Notes under the pieces: model-generated
The model's input: the letters and a program-made list of their open reading frames with translations, nothing else
Told to the model about the DNA's origin: nothing
The model's database searches: none
In this document: positions 10,794 to 18,797 of the stretch, piece after piece
How positions within the stretch are numbered: position 1 is the stretch's first letter
Layout of the letters: the number at the start of each line of letters is the position of its first letter
Origin: Crocinitomicaceae bacterium
GTDB lineage: Bacteria; Bacteroidota; Bacteroidia; Flavobacteriales_G; Salibacteraceae
DNA length: 64,000 nucleotides
Assembly (NCBI GenBank): GCA_002707155.1
Contig: PAME01000013.1
Span: 44,253-108,252, forward strand
Direction of reading: 5' to 3'
Translations under genes and position numbers: made by a program

Positions 10794-11723
10794 TTACTCT
10801 ATCAGATAGCTTGGAATTTTAGCAATTTCGTCATAAGAAAAAGCGGCACCCGACCAGCGCTTCAAAACTTGGCCGTTTTTTACCAATAAAAATGTGGGGA
10901 GTACTCCTTTTGTAAATTTGAAGAAACTGTTTTCACGATACATGGTGTAGGGCAAATTACTATTGGATTCAAATCGAAATTCATCCATTTTTGACTCATC
11001 GCCTATAAACAATGCATGTATTCTTGGGAGGTCATGCTTTTTTGCAGCAACAGATAGTTTTTGCGCACCTACTCTGCAATGAGGACAAGATATACTCAGA
11101 AAAGCTATCAAATATTCTCCTTCTTCCATATTAAATGGGATATTGGCTTTGATGGTATCTGGAATTAATTCCGTTCGTAGCTTATAAGGATATTGAGTTT
11201 CGTCAATGTTTGAAAAATAACCATCAGGGGGATTTAAAATAAAAGGCAATGCAGCAATTGCTAAGCCTCCAACAATATAAATCCACTTAAAATTTCTTGG
11301 AGTTGGAGTAAATAACCTTAATGCTCCAAGAGATATAATTATTAATAAAGCATTTTTCAGTAAGGACTCAATAGGAGTCATGCTAAATAGTGTTCCAAAG
11401 CAACCACAGTTTACATCGTTGCCTCTAAACCACCATAACAACAAAAGGTACACGCAAAAGAACAGCGTTAAATATAGCCCCGATTTTAAAAGAAGTTTGG
11501 TAAACTTAGTGTTAAATAAAAGTCCCACTCCTATAAAAGCTTCCAATGCTATAAGCAAACGCGCCGCATAGGGGGAAATCGACCACGGAACAAGTCCAGA
11601 ATCTACTAGAGTTAATTCAAATGGTTCTATTGGAGCTAGTTTTAACCAAGCTGAAACCAAAAAAACCGCAGCAATAAGCTGTTGAAATAAATACCTTAAT
11701 GCAAATTTCTTATCGATTGTCAT
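10794..11723 (-). CDS. MauE/DoxX-like membrane protein with C-terminal thioredoxin-like domain
   Basis: 309 aa; N-terminal transmembrane segments with VNCGCFG; C-terminal FLSISCPHCRVGAQKLS (CxxC) and VLPTFLLVKNGQVLKRW. Confidence 0.8.
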   Translation of the reverse strand: MTIDKKFALRYLFQQLIAAVFLVSAWLKLAPIEPFELTLVDSGLVPWSISPYAARLLIALEAFIGVGLLFNTKFTKLLLKSGLYLTLFFCVYLLLLWWFRGNDVNCGCFGTLFSMTPIESLLKNALLIIISLGALRLFTPTPRNFKWIYIVGGLAIAALPFILNPPDGYFSNIDETQYPYKLRTELIPDTIKANIPFNMEEGEYLIAFLSISCPHCRVGAQKLSVAAKKHDLPRIHALFIGDESKMDEFRFESNSNLPYTMYRENSFFKFTKGVLPTFLLVKNGQVLKRWSGAAFSYDEIAKIPSYLIE

Positions 11724-11806
11724 ATTATCACCTTTATAATCGGCATAGCTGAGTTGGTGTTTTTAAAACCCATACAAAAAATAGAGTTGTTTTTTAATGA
11801 TCTGCT

Positions 11807-12049
11807 TTATTTTACTTCGGTCAAAGGCTCGCATTTTCCCGAACCATTCCATTCTGTAGCAGCATCATTCATCCTTACTTCTAAATCGGTAACCTCTTGT
11901 TCAGTCATCTTTTTTTCGCCACAAGTAAAATCTCCTTCCACTATCTTTTCACCTACAGTATCAAAATAACAACATTCATAGCTCTTTTTGCAAGAGGATA
12001 ATGCAAGTGCTGATAAGGTGGCAATAAGCAAAAATCTATATTTCTTCAT
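11807..12049 (-). CDS. Small Cys-rich lipoprotein, subfamily A copy 1
   Basis: 80 aa; lipobox LSSC then KKSYECCYFD, later CGEKKM and GKCE. Confidence 0.8.
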   Translation of the reverse strand: MKKYRFLLIATLSALALSSCKKSYECCYFDTVGEKIVEGDFTCGEKKMTEQEVTDLEVRMNDAATEWNGSGKCEPLTEVK

Positions 12050-12217
12050 TTATTCTTCTGTTTTCTCCAACGGTTCAATTTTTAACGTCTGTATTTAATC
12101 AGCCATCAAAAGTCGTAACATTTAGACTGTATTGTACAAAAAAATATGTGAAACATCTCGAAAAAACAAAACCTTCATCCAACTGAATCATTTGGCTAAC
12201 AACCACATATTTAATGC

Positions 12218-12240
12218 AAAAAAAAAGAGGCCTAGACCTC
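12218..12240 (-). terminator. Terminator hairpin overlapping the stop codon of the 12232-12465 lipoprotein gene
   Basis: Minus strand GAGGTCTAGGCCTC followed by a run of T; includes the TAG stop. Confidence 0.55.
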
Positions 12241-12465
12241 CTCACATTTAGCCGTTCCAGAAATTTCGGTATTGGCTTTTTCAATCATACCTGCCTCCAG
12301 GTCCTCCGCTTCGCCTTTGCTGTATTTACCAGAAGTACAACCTAAATCATCGGCACCTAACCGCTCTCCTTCTGAAGTCAAATAACAACATTGGTAATCT
12401 TTCTTACAAGAAATTGATACGAGAACAATCAATCCAAATAAAAGTAATAATGGAATTTTTTTCAT
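12232..12465 (-). CDS. Small Cys-rich lipoprotein, subfamily A copy 2
   Basis: 77 aa; lipobox VSISC then KKDYQCCYLT, later GCTSGKYS and AKCEEV. Confidence 0.8.
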   Translation of the reverse strand: MKKIPLLLLFGLIVLVSISCKKDYQCCYLTSEGERLGADDLGCTSGKYSKGEAEDLEAGMIEKANTEISGTAKCEEV

Positions 12466-12613
12466 TTTTATAGTTTTATTAATTTAACAAAAGTAGCTGG
12501 AAGAGAAAAGTACAGTTTTTTAATATGCTGTTCTATAAATGCTCTCTAAAAGTCGACTAATTACACATTATAAGGCCATTTTATTAAATCAAAAAGTCCT
12601 GTATGCTTCCTTT

Positions 12614-12850
12614 CTAGTTTTTCTCACATTTTGCGCTTCCACCAAATGAACTGGCATCTAAATTAAATTCGGCCTCTATTTCTTCGGCCTCTTTTTTACT
12701 CATTCTAGAAGTGGCGCAACCAAAATTTCCCGTGCCAGAACCTAATTTACTTCCATCGGCATCCAAATAGCAACATTCATAATCCCTTCGGCATGAAGAT
12801 AATGTTGCGATAATTATCGTCACAAAAGCAACTAATAATAATTTTTTCAT
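12614..12850 (-). CDS. Small Cys-rich lipoprotein, subfamily A copy 3
   Basis: 78 aa; lipobox LSSC then RRDYECCYLD, later GCATSRMSKKEAEEIEAE and AKCEKN. Confidence 0.8.
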   Translation of the reverse strand: MKKLLLVAFVTIIIATLSSCRRDYECCYLDADGSKLGSGTGNFGCATSRMSKKEAEEIEAEFNLDASSFGGSAKCEKN

Positions 12851-12968
12851 TCTTATAAATTTTAATACGTCAGAATATTCAACAATGATAAGGCAAATCT
12901 AGTTTTAGTGTATTTAAAACAATTACAATTATGACAAGAATCTAAAGCATAGAAAGTGAAATTTAGTC

Positions 12969-12996
12969 AAAAAAAAAGCCGCTAAAATGCGGCTTT
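12969..12996 (-). terminator. Rho-independent terminator of the 13014-13217 lipoprotein gene
   Basis: aaagccgc-taaaat-gcggcttt with a poly-A flank (T run on the minus strand). Confidence 0.8.
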
Positions 12997-13013
12997 CTAA
13001 AAACTTTAAAAAA

Positions 13014-13217
13014 TTATTTGATAGTACAAGTTACATCTGTATCATTATAACCTTCACATTTTTCTTCAGCGTTCTTTTTTGTATCATTAATAGTTTCTGA
13101 ACTACTTCCTGATACAGAAGCAGAATTAACAGTACACTCACATACGTAATCTTTTTTACAAGAAGTCATTCCAGCAATCATAAGACCTGCTGCAGCAATC
13201 ATTAGCATTTTTTTCAT
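13014..13217 (-). CDS. Small Cys-rich lipoprotein, subfamily B copy 2
   Basis: 67 aa; MKKMLMIAAAGLMIAGMTSC lipobox then KKDYVCEC, terminal VTCTIK. Confidence 0.8.
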   Translation of the reverse strand: MKKMLMIAAAGLMIAGMTSCKKDYVCECTVNSASVSGSSSETINDTKKNAEEKCEGYNDTDVTCTIK

Positions 13218-13366
13218 AATAGTAAACTTTAAATTGTTTTAGTATTTTGCAAATATAACGAATAGATTTTTCAACTTTACTTGAACACCTATAAATTATA
13301 AACTACATTCTTATGTTTCATCAATTAAACTTGAATCGTAAGCAAGTACACTTCAAAAATTAGAGC

Positions 13367-13392
13367 AAAAAAAAGCCGCATTATGCGGCTTT
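13367..13392 (-). terminator. Rho-independent terminator of the 13416-13652 lipoprotein gene
   Basis: aaagccgca-tta-tgcggcttt with poly-A flank. Confidence 0.8.
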
Positions 13393-13415
13393 CTTATAAG
13401 TGTAAGTCTAACTGA

Positions 13416-13652
13416 CTACTTCTCAGCAAGAGTAAAAGTAACACCAGCTACATTGCCTGCGTCACAAGCTGTTTTAGCGTCATCTTCTTTCTGCTTTTCC
13501 AACGTAGTAGTAGTTGCACTAGAAGGTACTGTGATTCCCAAAACTGTTGTCTCTGGAGTTGTACAAGTACATGTGTAATCTTTTTTACATGAAGACATTC
13601 CAGCAATCATGAAGCCTGCCGCAGCAACTAATAATAATTTTTTCTTAACAAT
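13416..13652 (-). pseudogene. Small Cys-rich lipoprotein, subfamily B copy 3; start codon apparently lost (ATT in place of ATG)
   Basis: In-frame upstream codons read ATT GTT AAG AAA AAA TTA TTA TTA GTT GCT GCG GCA GGC TTC ATG..., giving [I]VKKKLLLVAAAGFMIAGMSSCKKDYTCTC; in-frame TAA at 13665-13667 and no ATG/GTG/TTG before the internal ATG at 13610. Terminal VTFTL versus VTCTI in copy 2. Confidence 0.6.
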
Positions 13653-13704
13653 AATTTTAATAAGTTAGATTATGCTGCAATAATACTGTTTTGTTTCACA
13701 AAAC

Positions 13705-13739
13705 AAACAACAAACAACAAACAACAAATAACAAACAAC
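13705..13739. repeat. Five tandem copies of heptamer AAACAAC (fourth copy AAATAAC)
   Basis: Read directly: aaacaac aaacaac aaacaac aaataac aaacaac. Confidence 0.9.
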
Positions 13740-14002
13740 AACTCTGAAAATTCTTTTGATGAGTATTAATTAATGGATTTTTAAACCTGGAAATTTAAAA
13801 GTCTTTCAACTATTTTAAGAAAGCCCAAATTTTTAAAACGCTAAATGAACTAACCGTCATGGTCGAAATTTGATAGTCCAACCCTTTGCCCCTAGACTGT
13901 TATGGGACTAAAATCGATTGATAAGTTGGCTAGTGCAGCCAATATATCGTTTGTCATAGCGATCTGACTGTGGAATGTAAACAACAAATGAGTTCATAAA
14001 AT

Positions 14003-14030
14003 AAAAAAAGACCTAACTATTAATTAGGCC
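14003..14030 (-). terminator. Terminator downstream of initiator tRNA-Met
   Basis: gacctaactattaattaggcc hairpin preceded by a poly-A tract on the plus strand. Confidence 0.7.
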
Positions 14031-14038
14031 TTTTCTAG

Positions 14039-14111
<73 letters not shown>

Positions 14112-14193
14112 ATATGTCTTAGTTGGTATTGGTTAATTTCGCGGCTGCAAATATACATCTTTCTTTAATTTTGCAGCTAAATAAAACTAAAAT

Positions 14194-15075
14194 ATGTCTC
14201 ATAAAGCTGGATTTGTAAACATCATTGGCAACCCAAACGTTGGTAAAAGCACGTTAATAAACAAGTTAGTAGGCGAAAAGCTTTCAATAATTACTTCGAA
14301 AGCTCAAACTACACGGCATAGAATACAAGGAATTGTATCCGGCGAAGATTTCCAAATTGTATATTCCGATACCCCAGGAATTCTAACTCCGGCCTACAAA
14401 ATGCATGAAGGCATGATGAGTTTTGTAGAAAGCTCATTGCAGGATGCCGACATTCTGCTCTTCGTGAGTGAAGTAGGTGAAACCAAGATCAAGAACGAAG
14501 CTATCTTTCGAAAAGTACAAGAAATGCATATTCCAGTAATCGTAGTACTAAACAAAATCGACTTGAGCGATCAAGAAACACTTGAAGGGCAAGTTGACCT
14601 TTGGAAGGAAAGAATGCCTAAGGCTACAATAATTCCAATATCGGCTTTACATGGTGCAAATATTCAACCGGTTTGGGATCACATTATTAAAAACCTTCCA
14701 GATTCTCCTGCCTATTTCCCGAAAGATGAGATTACAGACAAGCCTATGCGATTTTTTATGTCTGAAATTATCCGCGAGAAAATCTTTAACCACTATAAAA
14801 AAGAAATTCCGTATGCATGTGAAGTAGTAATTGAAGAGTTTAAAGAAGAACCTACCATAACAAGAATTAGAGCTGAAATTTATGTTGAGCGCGACAGTCA
14901 AAAAGGAATTATCATTGGGCATAAAGGCTTGGGCTTAAAACGAGTTGGGACAGAGGCTAGAAAAGAAATGGAAGTTTTTCTGGATAAAAAAGTATTTTTA
15001 GAAATGTATGTCAAAGTGAATAAAGACTGGCGCAATAAAAATCCAGAATTAAAACGCTTTGGCTACTTAAACTAG
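14194..15075 (+). CDS. era: GTPase Era
   Basis: 293 aa; GNPNVGKSTLIN, DTPGI, NKID, C-terminal KH domain IIIGHKGLGLKRVGTEARKEME. Confidence 0.96.
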   Translation: MSHKAGFVNIIGNPNVGKSTLINKLVGEKLSIITSKAQTTRHRIQGIVSGEDFQIVYSDTPGILTPAYKMHEGMMSFVESSLQDADILLFVSEVGETKIKNEAIFRKVQEMHIPVIVVLNKIDLSDQETLEGQVDLWKERMPKATIIPISALHGANIQPVWDHIIKNLPDSPAYFPKDEITDKPMRFFMSEIIREKIFNHYKKEIPYACEVVIEEFKEEPTITRIRAEIYVERDSQKGIIIGHKGLGLKRVGTEARKEMEVFLDKKVFLEMYVKVNKDWRNKNPELKRFGYLN

Positions 15076-15129
15076 CTTTATTTCTCCTCCTCCGAGAATT
15101 AAACGTTTCTTTGCAAAAAATTACCGAAA

Positions 15130-16437
15130 ATGAATTCAGTTGTAGCAATTGTTGGGCGTCCAAACGTCGGGAAATCTACTTTTTTTAATCGATTAGTAGG
15201 AACACGTGATGCCATTGTTGATGAATTTAGTGGTGTTACCAGAGACCGCCACTATGGAAAAACCAACTGGAACGGCAAGGATTTTACTGTAGTAGACACT
15301 GGCGGCTACGTAAAAAACTCGGATAATGTTTTCGATGCAGAAATTCGAAAACAGGTTCAAGTTGCAATTGATGAAGCACAGGTAATTGTATTTGTTGTAG
15401 ATGTTATGACGGGTGTCGTTGACTTGGATCAAGAAGTTGCGCAATTACTCAGACAAAGCCAAAAAAAGATTTTTTTAGTGGTTAATAAAGTAGACAACCA
15501 CAAACGAGCTGAAGATGCAGTTGAATTTTATGGCTTAGGATTAGGAGAGTACTATTGCGTTTCTTCTATCAATGGCAGTGGAACTGGAGACGTTTTAGAC
15601 GGAATTGTAAAGGACCTGCCCGACACAGAGTTTGTTGATGAATATGAAGGGCTTCCTCGTTTTGCAGTGGTTGGCAGACCAAATGCTGGAAAATCTTCTT
15701 TAATAAATTCATTAATAGGAGAAGAACGAAATATTGTAACCGACATTGCTGGAACTACTCGAGATACAAACGACATACGTTTTAATGCCTATGGGTTTGA
15801 CTTTGTATTAGTAGATACCGCTGGAATTCGCAGAAAGAAAAAGGTACATGAAGATTTGGAGTTCTACTCTGTTATGCGAGCGATTAAAGCCCTGGAAAGA
15901 GCTGACGTTTGTATTGTAATGATAGATGCAGTGGAAGGAATTAGTTCTCAAGACTTGAACATCATTGGCCTAGCAATAAAAAACAATAAAGGTGTTGTTG
16001 TACTCTTTAATAAGTGGGATTTAATCGAAAAAGAGACGAATACAGCCCGTGATATGGAAATCAGCATCAAAGAAAAGCTTGAACCATTTGACGATGTGAA
16101 CATACTGTTCATCTCTGTTCACGAAAAGCAACGCTTGCATAGGACGCTAGAAAGTGCAGTTGCAGTCTATGAAAATAGGGCCCAAAAAATAAAAACAAGC
16201 GCGTTGAACGAGTTGCTTTTACCTATTATCGAAAGGAACCCTCCACCTGCATTAAAAGGTAAGCACATTAAAATTAAATACATAACTCAGCTACCCGTTC
16301 GGTATCCAACATTTGCATTCTATTGTAATTTGCCTCAATATATCAAGGAACCTTACAAGCGTTTTATAGAAAACAAACTCAGAAAGCATTACAATTTTAC
16401 TGGCGTTCCCATTTCAATCTTTTTTAGAGCGAAATAG
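15130..16437 (+). CDS. der: GTPase Der (EngA)
   Basis: 435 aa; two G domains (GRPNVGKSTFFN and GRPNAGKSSLIN). Confidence 0.97.
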   Translation: MNSVVAIVGRPNVGKSTFFNRLVGTRDAIVDEFSGVTRDRHYGKTNWNGKDFTVVDTGGYVKNSDNVFDAEIRKQVQVAIDEAQVIVFVVDVMTGVVDLDQEVAQLLRQSQKKIFLVVNKVDNHKRAEDAVEFYGLGLGEYYCVSSINGSGTGDVLDGIVKDLPDTEFVDEYEGLPRFAVVGRPNAGKSSLINSLIGEERNIVTDIAGTTRDTNDIRFNAYGFDFVLVDTAGIRRKKKVHEDLEFYSVMRAIKALERADVCIVMIDAVEGISSQDLNIIGLAIKNNKGVVVLFNKWDLIEKETNTARDMEISIKEKLEPFDDVNILFISVHEKQRLHRTLESAVAVYENRAQKIKTSALNELLLPIIERNPPPALKGKHIKIKYITQLPVRYPTFAFYCNLPQYIKEPYKRFIENKLRKHYNFTGVPISIFFRAK

Positions 16438-16505
16438 GGTTTTTGAAAAGTAATAATGAGATCCTGAAATAAATTCAGGGTAAAGTTGAAGAACCAGAAT
16501 TAGAA

Positions 16506-17123
16506 CTACCTTGATAAAGTTTGTTCAAAAGGAGTTCGATGCTGAATACTGCGACCCAAAGTAATTTCGTCGGTATATTGTAATTCGTCTCCAATACTAA
16601 CTCCTCGAGCAATCGAAGTGACTTTACACTCAAAAGCTTCAAGCTTTTTATACAAATAAAAGGAAGTTGTATCCCCTTCCATGGTTGCGTTCAATGCTAA
16701 AATTATCTCCGATACTTCACCAGATTCTACCCGGCTGAATAACGAAGAAATATTCAAATCGCTTGGTCCAATTCCATCCATAGGAGAAATTATACCACCC
16801 AAAACATGATACAAACCTTGATACAGTTGCGTAGATTCAATGGCCAATACATCCCGTAAATCCTCAACTACACAAATTACCGATTGATCTCGTTTTGCTT
16901 GAGCACAAATATTGCATTTTGCGCCATCAGAAATGTTTCCACATGTTTCACAAAACCGCACATTCTCCTTCATACTGGAAATTGCATGTGTAAATTGGCT
17001 TACTTCTAACGTATCTCTTCGAAGTAAATGCAAGGTAAGTCTTAGAGCAGATTTCCTTCCTATACCTGGTAAACTGGCAATTGCCTCGACTGCTTCTTGT
17101 AAGTATTTTGATGGTAATTCCAT
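16506..17123 (-). CDS. recR: Recombination protein RecR
   Basis: 205 aa; IASLPGIGRKSALRLTLHLL, zinc finger CETCGNISDGAKCNIC, Toprim VVEDLRDVLAIE. Confidence 0.96.
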   Translation of the reverse strand: MELPSKYLQEAVEAIASLPGIGRKSALRLTLHLLRRDTLEVSQFTHAISSMKENVRFCETCGNISDGAKCNICAQAKRDQSVICVVEDLRDVLAIESTQLYQGLYHVLGGIISPMDGIGPSDLNISSLFSRVESGEVSEIILALNATMEGDTTSFYLYKKLEAFECKVTSIARGVSIGDELQYTDEITLGRSIQHRTPFEQTLSR

Positions 17124-17215
17124 GAGTGGGCAAATTTATGCTATTCAACTTCTGAATGTGGATGAAAATGAAGAAGAAGCGAATAAATCAAAGCAGCTAA
17201 TGATTCCTTTGTAAA

Positions 17216-18688
17216 ATGTCTCCACTTATCATCATACTATTTGTTTTGGGCTATTTCGCCTTTCTAATTGGAATTTCGTATTTCACCACTTCCAAGAGTG
17301 ACTCTAACGAAGCTTTTTTTACAGGAAATCGGCAGTCTCCATGGTATATAGTAGCTTTTGGAATGATAGGAACTAGCTTGTCTGGAGTAACTTTTATATC
17401 TGTCCCCGGCTGGGTGGCAACCAGTCAATTCAGCTATATGCAAATGGTATTGGGCTACTTATTGGGCTATTTGGTGATTGGCTTGGTGTTAATGCCATTG
17501 TATTATAAAATGAATCTCGTTTCAATTTACAGCTATCTAGAATCACGCTTTGGATTTAGAGCTTATAAAACTGGAGCTTGGTTCTTTTTGGTAAGTCGTA
17601 TTCTAGGAGCTTCATTTCGCTTGTATTTAGTCGCAATGGTCTTTCAGCTGGCCATTTTTAAACCACTTAACTGGGATGTTCCCTTTTTCATTACTGTTTT
17701 ACTCACTATTATTCTCATTTGGCTGTATACGTTTAGAGGAGGAATAAAAACGATAGTTTACACCGATACCTTGCAAACTTTATTCATGCTAACCGCAGTT
17801 GGCGTAACCTTATATGTAGTTGGAAACGAGCTTCATCTAAATGGGGATTTTGGATTAATAGAAACCATTTCAAATCACGAATATTCTCAAATCTTCTTTT
17901 TTGACGATTGGAAGTCTGGAAAATTCTTCTGGAAACAGTTTTTAGCAGGAACCTTTATTGCTATTGCTATGACTGGACTAGATCAGGACATGATGCAAAA
18001 AAACCTTACTTGTAAAAGCGTAAAAGATGCTCAAAAAAACATATTCTGGTTTAGCACCAGCTTGGTGTTAGTAAATCTCTTGTTTTTAAGTTTAGGAGTT
18101 GTGCTGTACATGTTTATCAGCCAGCAGGGGATTGCGATGCCAGAAAAGGCAGACTACCTCTACCCTATGCTCGCTGTTGGAGGGTATTTAGGTCCAGTAG
18201 TAGGAATGCTTTTTATTTTGGGGCTAATTGCAGCGGCGTACTCCAGCGCCGATTCAGCTTTAACTGCTCTAACCACCAGTTTTTGCGTAGATATATTAGG
18301 CTTAGAAAGAAAGCAGTTTTCCAACCCAGCAAGAACTCGAAAACTAGTGCATGTTGGCATGTCCGTAGTGCTTTTAATAGTCATTTCTATTTTTCAAATG
18401 ATTAATGACGAGAGCGTTATTAAATCCTTATTCATTGCAGCGGGTTATACCTATGGTCCATTGTTGGGCATGTTTGCCTACGGTATATTGAGCAAAAAAC
18501 AAGCGAATGACCGCTGGATTCCTCTAATTTGCATTATCAGCCCTGTGTTTTGTTATTTTCTAAAAGATTTTAGTCTAAAATTATTCGATTACACCTTTGG
18601 TTTCGAACTCTTAATTCTAAACGCCCTGTGCACTATGCTGGGACTTTTATTGGTTTCCCCCAGGAATCGATCGGCTCTATCCACATAA
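17216..18688 (+). CDS. Sodium:solute symporter (SSS family)
   Basis: 490 aa; multi-TM; GLIAAAYSSADSALTALTTSFCVDI. Confidence 0.88.
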   Translation: MSPLIIILFVLGYFAFLIGISYFTTSKSDSNEAFFTGNRQSPWYIVAFGMIGTSLSGVTFISVPGWVATSQFSYMQMVLGYLLGYLVIGLVLMPLYYKMNLVSIYSYLESRFGFRAYKTGAWFFLVSRILGASFRLYLVAMVFQLAIFKPLNWDVPFFITVLLTIILIWLYTFRGGIKTIVYTDTLQTLFMLTAVGVTLYVVGNELHLNGDFGLIETISNHEYSQIFFFDDWKSGKFFWKQFLAGTFIAIAMTGLDQDMMQKNLTCKSVKDAQKNIFWFSTSLVLVNLLFLSLGVVLYMFISQQGIAMPEKADYLYPMLAVGGYLGPVVGMLFILGLIAAAYSSADSALTALTTSFCVDILGLERKQFSNPARTRKLVHVGMSVVLLIVISIFQMINDESVIKSLFIAAGYTYGPLLGMFAYGILSKKQANDRWIPLICIISPVFCYFLKDFSLKLFDYTFGFELLILNALCTMLGLLLVSPRNRSALST

Positions 18689-18797
18689 TAATTTTAATGC
18701 TGGCCCATGTGTTGAGCACTCAGTTTCGTTTCTGAAATTATTTCTAAAAACATAGAGCTTCAACGGCTACATTTGTGAATTACAAAAATCGTTTTAA

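Noticed and set aside
12099-12284. 61-aa minus-strand ORF MKKPIPKFLERLNVRRSRPL...
   Set aside because: Overlaps the end of a lipoprotein gene and its terminator in another frame; no lipobox or family features.
10463-13652. Toxin-antitoxin or bacteriocin-immunity array interpretation of the small genes
   Set aside because: All six carry lipoprotein signal peptides and share the same motif; no toxin/antitoxin pairing, double-glycine leader or maturation genes are visible.
13695-13742. Possible CRISPR array
   Set aside because: Units are 7 nt and contiguous with no spacers; a simple tandem repeat.
16912-17214. 100-aa plus-strand ORF antisense to recR
   Set aside because: Lies over the conserved RecR zinc finger and N-terminus; composition typical of antisense noise.
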